A stretch of DNA of 64,000 bases from Powellomyces hirtus (Eukaryota > Chytridiomycota > Chytridiomycetes > Spizellomycetales > Powellomycetaceae). Below the pieces are notes generated by a model, which was not told the origin of the DNA, ran no database searches, and worked only from the letters and a program-made list of their open reading frames with translations. This document shows, in pieces, positions 55,168 through 64,000 of this stretch. Both the position numbers and the translations under genes were made by a program. Position 1 is the first letter of the stretch, and every line of letters begins with the position of its first letter. Location: NCBI GenBank assembly GCA_025526995.1, contig JAHLKG010000033.1, positions 1 through 64,000 of the forward strand, read 5' to 3'.

Positions 55168-55378
55168 GCTTGCACATCCACTTTTCCTTCTTCTTCTTAG
55201 TTTAGATCTTCTTCTTCCCACCGGTTTACACTAAGAACAATCATACCATTGTCATTGAGAGTGTCAAGCTAGCTTCCCTCTGTTGCACTACACCTTAACC
55301 GAATCTACGCACAGCAGTTTCAAGTATTTACAAAAGGAGAATGATTTGAATTCGATTGGTGTTCTCAAGGTTATAACC

Positions 55379-55744
55379 TATTGGAGATATTGGTGTTTTC
55401 AGTAATTGATCGAAAATGCAAAGGATTGGCTGATCTCGAGTCACACTATTTGTATGGCCTTTGTACAGACATTACAGAGCTTTTTGGTGATGCAGATGAT
55501 GGTGTATTGTTGTCAGATGCACGGAGATATATGTATAAGAATGTATTTCTATGTCTTAAGTCTTATCGGTAATGCCTTGCTTATTGAGCAATCCTATCTA
55601 CTTTTTTTTCAATCATATGATTATATGTGATTCATTCAGCCCTTAGCATTACCAGTATAACGGTTACGCGTTCTGCACAGAGATTTCAAGTTAGGATCCA
55701 ATGTAAGGACTATTCTTGAGTACGCGAGGCTCAACATTCCAATA
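55379..55744 (-). repeat. 5' LTR of the old B-like element I
   Basis: A 366-bp, strongly diverged B-type LTR on the minus strand (TATTGGAATG...CCAATA). After it on that strand comes a decayed primer site GGTTATAACCTTG (55,366-55,378) and leader to 55,317, where C is inserted. It is the right edge of the retrotransposon nest. Confidence 0.85.
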
Positions 55745-56363
55745 CCATCATCATCTGCATTGTCTATATAGTATTCATAACACTGATAGCTCCAATAGGA
55801 ATTTTTCACATTTTGCACTCAGTCTAGTTGAATTATGTCCACTTTTTTGCAAGTACTTTCATTTGTATTTGCCAATTTATTCAATAGTCTGTATACTGTT
55901 GGGGCAGCAGCTTTTCAAGTTTCCAAGGCTGGAAACACTTGTGTTTTGTTGAAAGCATTGTGGATTTCTTCTTTCCAACTTATTTGGTGATTGCAACAGG
56001 GTAGAGATCAAAATTTGATTGACAATCTTCATGAATGCAGTCATGAATTGAATGAGCCCTTGATGTAAGCGTTTGACCCTGGGAGAACAGCATTTCATCA
56101 TAACTGCTGGCTTTGGCAGTGATGTCATGAAGTTACAGATGGTATTTTCGGCGGACGGATGCCGTCATTGAGACCCTTCGGCATTGGAACAAACGGTGAT
56201 TCTCTCATCGATGTTACCGGGAGATCGGTCCTTCCATTGATTCTACATTTGACTTTTCGCATTTGAGCAAGTCCTTTTCCCGCAACAGCCATGATCATAG
56301 ATTGCTTCTCGAAGCACAGTATATTAACGAAGACGACCAGGAAGTGAAGAGCTGTTTAGCATC
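55745..56363. other. Transition to gene space; no gene seen
   Basis: It holds a short relic resembling a B LTR end (GATAGCTCCAATAGGAA near 55,786), AT-rich sequence and the upstream region of the phosphatase gene. No ORF with recognisable features and no clear TATA box. Confidence 0.6.
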
Positions 56364-57434
56364 ATGAACTGCTCGACCATAGATGCGTCTGCTGTGAAGC
56401 TCATTGTTTCTGACGTGGACGGAACCTTGCTGGACAACGAGCATGAACTCCACCCGCGAAATGTAAGCGCATCTACCAAGCATGTCGTGCTCGTTGCCGT
56501 GGTACTAATGATCCTCTCGCCACGCGCTTAGGAGGCTGCAATTCTGAAAATACGCAAACAGTACCCGAACATTCCCTTTGTCATTGCCACAGGTAAGTGC
56601 TTACTTCTCAATTTTTGCGTGTAAAGTACCGTGTGTTGCAAAGGAACAAGTACTCATTCGCCCGCCATGTAACAGGCAAGCCATTTGGCGCCACCGCGGA
56701 CATCCGGAAGAAACTTGGGCTGTCCGACTCCCCAGCCATTCATACAAACGGTTGTTTGTTATACCAGAATGGGCATGTAACGAAAGAATTCACGCTCGAC
56801 CCTTCAGTTGTGCTGGACATTGTGGAAATGGGAAGGAAGGATGGGAAAGCTGTGTATTTGTACGTGAAAGATGAGGTCTTTCAGGTTGTAGAGGATCCTG
56901 CGGGCAGAGGTGGACGTACGTGGTTTGACGTAATGAGGTCGTTCGGGGAGGATATCAAACTTCCGACCCAGGCCCTCTTGCAAAGCGTGGAAAGTGGAGA
57001 GATCGGTGTGCAGAAGATTGTTCTTCTGTCTGACGAGAAATATGTCCCAGGTTCGCATCGCGTCATTTTTGTCTCGGAACTGGAAAGCTCACTGTGACAT
57101 TCCAAACGCTTCAGATGTCCGACAAAAGCTGACGGACAACTGGGGTCAGCACTTCCATCTAACCCAAGCGCTCTCATATGCGATCGAGCTGCTTCCCCAT
57201 TTGGCCTCAAAGTCCTCGGCATTGGCTGAACTCCTTCCGTTGTACGGCATCACTGCGGACAATGTGCTCGTCTTTGGGGATGGCGAGAACGATGCAAGCA
57301 TGCTGAAGATGGCAAAGTACGGCGTAGCAATGGCCAATGCCATGCCGGTTGCCAAGGACTCTGCTTCCTACAGGACACTTTCTAACGATGAAGGAGGTGT
57401 TGGCGCCGCTTTAGAAGTTATTTTTAAACTGTAG
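56364..57434 (+). CDS. HAD-superfamily hydrolase, Cof-like phosphatase
   Basis: Four exons: 56,364-56,462, 56,532-56,592, 56,676-57,050 and 57,115-57,434. Introns are 69, 83 and 64 bp, GT-AG, the first with a TACTAAT branch site. The product is 284 residues, usual for Cof-type IIB HAD phosphatases. Motif I is SDVDGTLLD (nucleophile Asp17, Asp19). Motif II is the HTNG segment. The motif III Lys is probably in ASKSSALAEL. Motif IV is GDGENDASML, followed by YGVAMANA as in Cof/YbiV proteins. Such enzymes are Mg-dependent cytosolic phosphatases of sugar or nucleotide phosphates; the substrate cannot be told. Spliced frame is consistent throughout, so it looks functional. Confidence 0.9.
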
Positions 57435-59932
57435 ACGATTTAGTATATATCCAATAGACAGACGTAATACTGCTCAAATGGGGCCTCAGATGTGGCCTCT
57501 CCCTCAGCAGTGCGCAGCTTTCGTCTCCATTCGCCTCGGACGATAGCAAAGCTTAGGGGAAGGAGCGTCTGCCATCCCCAAGATTTTCTTTCCATATTTA
57601 CGTAAGTTCAGTCCCATACTACTTTCGCAAGAAGCGCAATTTGTGCCCGGCAGCAATATATAGGGAAAGGAGAGCAATGGGAAAAGGCTCAGGCTTCTTG
57701 CCGGGAATCGAATGACAGCTACATGATCTAAGTCCCTAATGATCGGAATTGAACACGACGCTTATTATAATGCACTTGTTGTTAATAAAGTCAATCACCT
57801 TTGCACATCAAGCCAATCCGCACATCGAAGACATCACACACACGCTGGACCCATCACTGTTGAGGGCAAATCGGTATATGTAAAGAAGCAGAAAAGAGAA
57901 ATTCTGTGACATTGATACTGTACATGCAAAGAAATACAAATACGTATTTGTTTGCCGATGGTGATTGATGCAATTCGGTCTTATTACTGGTAGCGCTTGG
58001 CGCGTATGTACACCAAAGCCCTCTTGCTCAACTCTACGATACTTCATGATAATTGCAATTCTTTTGAACGTCCTCCCACAGTCGCCGGGGCAGGTTGCAT
58101 GGCTAGTTTTCCGACGCTTGGATGGAACTGCTTGTTACATGAACTTTGCCTCCAACTATCAAGTTCTCGGTACTGCACCAAAGGTACCAGCGGCTGCGCC
58201 TGTCCCACCGTCGAGTACATCTCTTGACCGCTCTATGAATGCACCGCACATCTTTGAGCTCATCGTCATTGTCCAATTCTACTATTTTTTTGCCGTCGAC
58301 ATCCAAGTATCCTGGTGGCCAATTGACTTCGCGCGCACACAAATAAAATCAAACAATGGCATAATGACATAACCATTTTGGCACTTTGACTTCACGCAAA
58401 AGCGGCTTGCTTTCGACAAGCAGCAGTTCATAACACCATCCCAAGAAATTCATTTTCACCATCTCTTGGTCCCTAATTTCAACAATGAGATGGCGAAATG
58501 GTGAAATAGCGAGATGGCAAAATGGTGAAATGGTGAAATGGCGATCTCAATTTGCAGTTTGCGTGAAATTGATCAATTGACAATGGTGAAAATAAATGCC
58601 AGATGTCTAAACGAATTTGGCCTGTTATGTCGAAACGCTCGCGCGCCCTGGCGAAGTCAATCGGCCACCAGGATAGCTTTCTTGAAGGTGGTTTTCCTTC
58701 ACTCGTAATTTCTTCCTATGACTGACGAGGTACCTCACAGTTTCCTTGTGCGATCTCCTCACCTGCCGCAACCTCCCTGTCTTGTTCTTTAGGTCATAAG
58801 GCTTAACGGTTGTATATGGCTTCTCACTGGCATTCTGGCAAGAGTTTTAACATTGTCATCAGAATTCTTCCAGACAGTATCAGACAGTTGACTATGGACA
58901 TTGGCTTCACTCTTCATGTGGTTAGCTCCGCGCTGCGTGTACTGCGTTCTGTTTAAGATTCAAGGCGTCTTGTAGAGGGTTCTACTTGAGCGTTGCGCTC
59001 GTCTGTAAAGGTAGATAGCAAGGCTGACGCCGTTGACACTGTTGTAGGGTGCTTGATGTCGCCGCTAGCTATCTTTGTCTTCCTCATCGGTGATCTGCCT
59101 CGTTTTCTTCAAAGCGTACACAACTCATGGTTCTTGTCGACGGCCATGAGAACGAGGTCGTCCCGACGGACGCGCACGCTGGGAAAGCTCCCCTGTCGAT
59201 CACTCATTGCTATTGCCAAATCAAACCTGGCTTGTGATGGCTTATCGTTGATTTACCATCTACCCTGATGCCCTGAGCTGCGTATGGAGAGCGAAAGAAT
59301 TTGAAGCGAGTGTCAAACTTTCGGGATGCTGACTGATGTGGATTGAAATGAGCGCAACGCGTTCCCGCGAGTTCGGTAACGCTGAAAAATTATTCTTCTC
59401 TTCCGCTGGTTCCTTCGGCCTTGCGCGTAGTCCGATCAGGCCGACGTGCCGATACTGAGAGGCAATCCGTGCGCGTCTGCCAGAACATTCATCCAAGCGA
59501 GGAACCAGTCGGGCGCCCATTCGTTTAATGAATATTTTTTTTCGCAACGCACGCACAACCAGGCATTGGGTCGATGTCCCACAACTTTTCAGTAGCAGTA
59601 TTGCCAAAGCTCTCTGGCAATTTATTATCTCTTTGTCATGAATGTTGCCGAAGGAATGCAGTTGTAAACAAACGACATCCCACCCTCGCCAGCCCCCAAT
59701 TGCTCGTCTTCAGCAACACTACGGCTAACATCATATGAAAATACGTTGATCGCTAATCCAATACTGCAACTCAGACCAGACAGCAATGGGAATGATCTCC
59801 ACAAATCTTGATTACAAAATGTCGGTTCATGATGTGTATTCGGATTGCGTCAAATCAACCATATAGATGACACAATAAGAAGAGAGATGTGCCATTGCCT
59901 AAGTAATACATCAAATTCCGCTTTTGTTTTCT
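57435..59932. other. Gene-poor stretch between phosphatase and GST genes
   Basis: The 3' ends of two convergent genes and about 2 kb without a supported gene. ORFs of 60-135 codons at 57,965-58,372 (+), 58,103-58,342 (-) and 59,260-59,607 (-) lack recognisable domains and good context. The inverted-repeat region 58,306-58,676 is described separately. A short Met-initiated minus frame near 59,090-59,195 ends early and could be part of an unrecognised gene. Confidence 0.55.
58306..58676. repeat. Imperfect inverted repeat, possible MITE relic
   Basis: TATCCTGGTGGCCAATTG with GACTTCGC (from 58,307) recurs inverted at 58,650-58,675 with one mismatch. Inside are more inverted matches (CATTTTCACCATCTC against copies of GAGATGG..AAATGGTGAAA) and an irregular tandem run of GAAATGGTGAAATGGCGA-like units at 58,487-58,548. 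No TSD recognised. Confidence 0.5.
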
Positions 59933-60775
59933 CTACTGTTGAGCAGCGGCTTGAGTTTCCTGAAGCACGATGAGAGAATTATGAGCAAAAAATGAAAAAA
60001 GGACAGAAAGGAGAGAACATCTCCGTTTACCTTCCAGGATTGACGGGCCGAGAGCCTGTCAAACCAAGCCTTGACATTAGGGCGACTGGCGATTGCGTCG
60101 CCGTGTCCGGCGGGGGTCAAAAGCGATCCGTATGGAAGATGAAACAGATCGGCGAATGACACTTCCTCGCCCGCCAGGTAGGACCGTGTCGACAGGATCT
60201 TTTCGTACACATCCAACTTTTCATCCAGTTTTGATCGCAATTCCTTGACCTTGGACTCATCTGCTTCGCCGAGTCCGAACATTCTGGGTTGGACACAGAG
60301 GCGGTCAGAAATTTGCCCATTTCAGCACTTTGTACCGTACATACCCTTTGAAGACCTTCTCGAACACAATGGCCGAGGCATACGGGTCAAAGTCGGCGAC
60401 CTCAACAGAGGCCCATTGCTCCACCAACGCAGCGCCCTTGACATCCGTGGGGATGAGACGAGTTCCTTGGTCCTTGTACTTGTTGGCAATGTAGCGAACG
60501 ATGGCACGAGATTCGAAGAGGAAAAAGCCGTCGTCTTCCATCACGGGCACCTGTCCGAACGGCTGACAACGGAAAAGAATCAGAAAAGGATATGGTCTGC
60601 TCTATGCCATGCTGCCTTTGTACTCTACCTGGATTTTGAGATGTTCGGGACCCTTGTGTTGACCCTTCGCGAAATCAATGGGGACAATCTCGAAAGGAAC
60701 GTTCTTCTCACGCAGGGCGATTGCGACGCGTTGCGTGCAGGTGGACATGGCCATTCCGTGGATCTTGACAACCAT
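59933..60775 (-). CDS. Glutathione S-transferase, phi-class type
   Basis: Four exons on the minus strand: 60,775-60,629, 60,562-60,345, 60,283-60,031 and 59,959-59,933, total 214 residues. Introns are 66, 61 and 71 bp, GT-AG. The N-terminal thioredoxin fold has the STCTQRV segment (catalytic Ser/Thr near residue 11) and the glutathione-binding GQVPVMEDDGFFLFESRAIVRYI. The C-terminal helical domain follows (YLAGEEVSFADLFHLPYG; RPNVKAWFDRL). Such cytosolic enzymes conjugate glutathione to electrophiles or reduce peroxides. Start choice: first ATG, giving the normal GST beginning MVVKIHG. A TATA box lies about 120 bp upstream. It appears intact. Confidence 0.93.
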
Positions 60776-60892
60776 TGTGGAGTATGAAGATGAGAGTAAG
60801 GTGTGAGGTGAGTGTTGGCGAGAGTGTGTCCGGTATTGAATGCCGAGTTAATGGTGCTTTGGAGATGGAGGAATAGCGAAGCGGATGGTGAG

Positions 60893-60903
60893 CTTTATAT
60901 ATT
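60893..60903 (-). promoter_or_regulatory. TATA box of the GST gene
   Basis: TATATAAAG on the minus strand, about 120 bp before the ATG at 60,775, the only strong TATA motif in that upstream region. Confidence 0.6.
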
Positions 60904-62337
60904 CGCAACCACAGGGGTGGGTGGGGATGAGGCACGAGGCGCATGCATTGTAAGGGAAAGCCTCGCGTCCAACCTCCGAGTCCGAGTCCGTCTGATCTCA
61001 CACTCACGGCAACGCGTGTTCCTTTCGCGTCAGTGACACACGCTTGCAGCTGGCATTTGTAATCATCAAATTGACCATTACAAATGAAATGATTGGCACT
61101 GCTGGCAGTTGACAAAAGCCTTCCAGTTGTTGGGTTGCACACGGAGGGCCGAAGGACAGTAAAAAGGGTGTGTTCACAGTACGTCATTCCGACCAATGTC
61201 GATTCACGCAAGTGTTTTCGTTACTGGTCAAATGAAAGAATCCGAAATGCCACGTACAGTATATGGTATGGCTGCCAATTCGAATACAACACATGAAATG
61301 AAATGCTCAGAGTTCTTTGAAATGCCACCTACAGTCAGTTACAGAAAAGCAGCGCCCCGCTCTAGGTTACACACGGGAATGGACAGGATATGTAAGCAGC
61401 GAAAAGGCACCGCGGGGGGGAGGGGGGCGGCTGTTTGTCTGTAACTGACTGCATATGGCTGCCTTTGGGGTCCCCTGTATGGTGCATTTGGTACGATGAA
61501 TAAAGTAATCATTGCTCATGATATTTCTCTCCGCCGTTGATGGTTCACCACTGCTGGATATTGTGCTGACACTCTCGTTACTTGCCGACCGGCAAGCATA
61601 CTGTACTAATTTTTCATAGATGATTCATCAGGGTGCTGTCTCAAAAAATGCATCGTCAGTATATCTATCAACTGTCAGTACGCCTGATGAGTGCACAGGT
61701 TGCGGCAGTTTTGTATGTGCCGTGCTTTAGCTTCCGTCAGCGTGTCGCGAGTTAACACAATTCGAAGCGCTCAGAAATTCTAAACTGCATTCACAAACGC
61801 AGAGACTATTCAGACGATGGCAGCAGATCCCAACAATCGCAACCCCAGAGCAAATGACACCTGGGCGGCTCATGCCAAACGAGCGCTGGGTGAAACCGTT
61901 ACAGGTGGTGGGAATGGGTCGCGAGAATCATCCACCCACGAAGAGCTACCTCATGCCCCAGTTCATTTCGAAGGCACTTACATACCGGACGAGGACGCAA
62001 ACAAGGCAGTCAAAGAGGAAGAGAGGGATGTTTAAGAGCTTCTCATGTGGAACCGAGTGGACGAACATAAGCGCAGAGCTATTGGACGCCCGTTGACAAA
62101 ATCAGTCCCCTTCCTGAACCCTTGTATCTCTCACCAAAGAGCTTATCCTTCCCGCATTGTTACAATATACCATCTCGAAGTTTAATGTCAGGTGTCCATC
62201 AGGGTATATCCGCCTTTATGTTTCTGAACTGGCGTGGGCAGCTACGTTGGCGGGCTATGTACTGTCTAAAAAGGGGAGGAATCCGTGAGAACTACGGATG
62301 AGCTGTAGGGTTAAGATTAGGCGGGTCATAGTGTCGA
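60904..62337. other. Intergenic region with minor repeats
   Basis: The upstream part of the GST gene and the region beyond the CAP-Gly gene stop. Besides the doubtful ORF 61,817-62,035 it holds a near-duplicate GAAATGCCAC(G/C)TACAGT (61,244 and 61,319 areas) and a perfect 13-bp inverted repeat CAGTCAGTTACAG / CTGTAACTGACTG (about 61,332 and 61,439). No gene supported. Confidence 0.5.
61817..62035 (+). CDS. Small hydrophilic ORF, doubtful
   Basis: 72 residues from ATG at 61,817: MAADPNNRNPRANDTWAAHA, then Gly-rich and acidic (YIPDEDANKAVKEEERDV). There is no signal peptide, membrane segment or known domain. Composition resembles a soluble, partly disordered fungal protein rather than chance, and it lies between two genes on the other strand. 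It could equally be noise. Confidence 0.35.
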   Translation: MAADPNNRNPRANDTWAAHAKRALGETVTGGGNGSRESSTHEELPHAPVHFEGTYIPDEDANKAVKEEERDV

Positions 62338-64000
62338 TTACTGGACGGTGGTTTCTTGAGGTCGTGGGACTCGATATGTTGAGGCGGGCTGAAAAGGCGA
62401 GGATATGTCTTGATGGTCAGCGACCTGAACATGCAAATACAAAGAACCCGCCAGCCTCACCTGTTCGCCGTGGTTTCGCAGTGACAGGGTTTTGTTCCAT
62501 TTGACGAATAGTCCATGCGATGGTTCACATGTGAAGTAGCGCTTTCCTTGTATAATACCATCGTGCTTTCCCACTATGACCGCAAACAGATCAGACTCAG
62601 CACGATCCTCTCCGCATGCAAAGGGGTACGTGTGAGGTCCATCCACTCACCTGGTAGGTCTAGCGCTACTCCACACCAGATACCGGTTTCTGGATGTGCT
62701 TCGAAGGTTCCGACATATGTCAAGGTACCCAAATATGGCTGTCCTCGAATATTGATTGCCACGCGATCTCCGAGTTTCCGATCGCACGCTACAGCGTCGC
62801 CCGGTGCTTGGAAATTTGCTTCGGCGGGTTGTTGATGACGAGCCGAGTGCAGGTTGCGCGACGTTTGTATAGGCGCGGTCTTGGGGCGAGGCACTAAGGT
62901 AAAATGGCATAAAGAGGTGCAGAACCCACTGTGAGCGCCTAGATCAGACGGTTGCTGGCAATCTGTGTAAAGAACTTACAGTGCTCTGACAAATTGGGAC
63001 CCGACCCCCACCACCATCGGTTTCCACTTTCCGGATGATTGCCCGTGGCCGGCGGCGGGTTCATGGCAAAGTAGTCCGAGTTCAGTGAGCGCGTTGCTCC
63101 AGCAGCTGTGCGCGTGAGACTGCGTGCGGTAACTCCATCTACTGTGCGTGGTAAATATGGGAAGTAGTTCGTCTGAGTGCGTGAGAAAAGAAAGATCAGA
63201 TCCTGCAGACGGTAGTTCGCTCGGGTTATTTGAAGCGATGCATGTACTAACTTCGATCAATGGATCTGCTAATGAATTTCGCTGGAATCTAAGTCTTCGC
63301 ACTTCTCGACGAAGCTTTTGCACAAGGATCTGATAAGCCTGTTGGGCGGAACGCAAATGTTAGGCTATCTTGGGTAGCGGGTCACGATTTCCTATGTTGC
63401 GGTATTACCTTTTTCTGTCTATCATAAAGGATTCGAGCTTCCTTGTCCAAGGGGTGGTTTGTCTGCGCCCGCGGAGACATCGCATTAGCCTGTAAGATGA
63501 CATGAGTACACTCTGGTATCCAGTCGACTTGGCTGGCAGCGCTCGTTCTTACTGCGCGCAGCTCAGCTTCTCGTGACCGCAGCAGGTCTATGGCGTTCTC
63601 GCGTTCGCCGAGTTGTTGCTTGAGCGCCGCCACCTGATTTCGCAGCTGCAGGACAAGCGACTGGCCCGTGGCATCTTTTTTTCGCTTCATTTCCAGTTCA
63701 TCCCGAGGGGCCTGATACACCAACCAGAATCACCGGATTAGGCACGCGAAAAGCACGCATGGAGGTCGAGAACCAGTAGCTATCTCATACCTTCTTGGGA
63801 GCCACGATGTGTACGGCATGAGTGTCCTTTGGATCTAGCTTTTTGTCCGATGGATGAGATTTGAGGTTGCTGCGAGATGCAGACCGGGATGTGACAGAAG
63901 GGATTGCGGCTTCGGACTGAGTAGTCTGTGCTCGTTGTTCGTGTAATGATGATGATGATGCGGTAGACAGAACCCGAGAGCCCCCGCGTGAGGATTGTGG
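62338..64000 (-). CDS. Coiled-coil protein with CAP-Gly domain (5' end outside window)
   Basis: Seven exons fit one frame on the minus strand: 64,000-63,791 (partial), 63,711-63,409, 63,338-63,252, 63,202-62,980, 62,893-62,651, 62,573-62,461 and 62,388-62,338 (TAA). Introns are 49-84 bp, GT-AG. The Ser-rich start is followed by a coiled coil (LVLQLRNQVAALKQQLGERE; QKLRREVRRLRFQR), a disordered linker and a CAP-Gly domain LGDRVAIN...YLGTLTYVG...TGIWCGVALD...GKHDG...YFTC...HGLFVK. GKHDG corresponds to the GKNDG motif that binds C-terminal EEY/F tails of tubulin and EB1. A microtubule plus-end or dynactin-like role is likely. The CAP-Gly domain lies near the C-terminus here. The last intron (72 bp) is a multiple of three, so retention would also stay in frame. 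Confidence 0.8.

Larger units (their letters stand above)
10229..55316 (+). mobile_element. Copia element C, about 5.3 kb, expanded to 45 kb by nested insertions
   Basis: Its own parts are the 5' LTR (10,229-10,485), gag to integrase (to 12,805), chromodomain-RT-RNase H (39,770-41,815), an antisense RING gene (41,808-42,525) and a 3' LTR split in two (42,550-42,662 and 55,173-55,316). G1 and everything nested in it occupy 12,806-39,764 with TSD GAGAG. A solo G LTR occupies 42,141-42,416 with TSD AACTG. G2 and F2 occupy 42,663-55,167 with TSD GCTTG. By eye the two C LTRs differ at about 10 of 257 positions. Confidence 0.9.
42550..55316 (+). repeat. 3' LTR of copia C, split by G2
   Basis: The first 113 bp are 42,550-42,662, after purine tract GTCGGAGGAG; the remaining 144 bp are 55,173-55,316. 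G2 lies between, with GCTTG at 42,658-42,662 and 55,168-55,172. After the LTR comes GTTTC (55,317-55,321), the partner of GTTCC at 10,224-10,228. Confidence 0.9.

Noticed and set aside
57965..58372. 135-aa ORF with hydrophobic stretches
   Set aside because: No domain, no intron support, overlaps an equally poor minus ORF and an inverted repeat; not annotated as a gene.

Overview
The window looks like a repeat-rich chromosomal island of a filamentous fungus, most likely an agaricomycete basidiomycete. The host genes have several 50-85 bp introns with CTAAC/CTGAC-type branch sites, one gene is a phi-class glutathione S-transferase, and the repeats are Ty1/copia and Ty3/gypsy LTR retrotransposons carrying chromodomains. 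The species cannot be fixed from the sequence.

About 1-55,744 is a nested retrotransposon island. I use private family names: A, B, C (copia), F, G (gypsy), I (old B-like copia) and J (solo LTR only). On the far left, a 6,197-bp unit (3' part of copia A plus part of element I) is tandemly duplicated (1-4,031 and 6,198-10,228). Target-site duplications (TSDs) then give the nesting: I (minus, 5' LTR 55,379-55,744) is split by C (10,229-55,316). C pol is split by G1 (12,806-39,764, TSD GAGAG). G1 is split by A3, A3 by B1 (TSD CCTCC), B1 by F1 (TSD GAATA) and F1 by B2 (TSD GGAAG). The 3' LTR of C is separately split by G2 (42,663-55,167, TSD GCTTG), which is split by F2 (47,365-54,119, TSD TGAAT). 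B1 and B2 then recombined as inverted repeats and inverted the DNA between them, so their LTR partners are swapped. A 214-bp PIF/Harbinger-type MITE sits in the B1 5' LTR.

The most striking content is a set of accessory genes in the same slot, between pol and the 3' LTR and antisense to the element, in three unrelated families. Gypsy F carries a four-exon gene for a protein with two RING-like zinc clusters (F1 24,650-25,383; F2 48,088-48,811). Copia C carries a two-exon C3HC4 RING gene (41,808-42,525) whose stop overlaps the pol stop. Copia A carries a charged, acidic-tailed ORF (1,421-2,044, 7,618-8,241, 17,471-18,058). These modules differ much more between copies than gag-pol does. In F, a run of short hairpins with compensatory base changes lies between the convergent pol and cargo genes.

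Almost all retroelement frames carry stops, shifts or insertions. The best preserved are B-left (one TGA), F1 pol, F2 pol apart from one shift, and the RT half of C. From 55,745 to 64,000 the sequence is ordinary gene space: a HAD/Cof-type phosphatase (56,364-57,434, +), a long gene-poor stretch, a GST (59,933-60,775, -), a doubtful small ORF (61,817-62,035, +) and the 3' part of a coiled-coil CAP-Gly protein (62,338-64,000, -, runs off the window).

All percentages are by-eye estimates; no alignment or database search was run.
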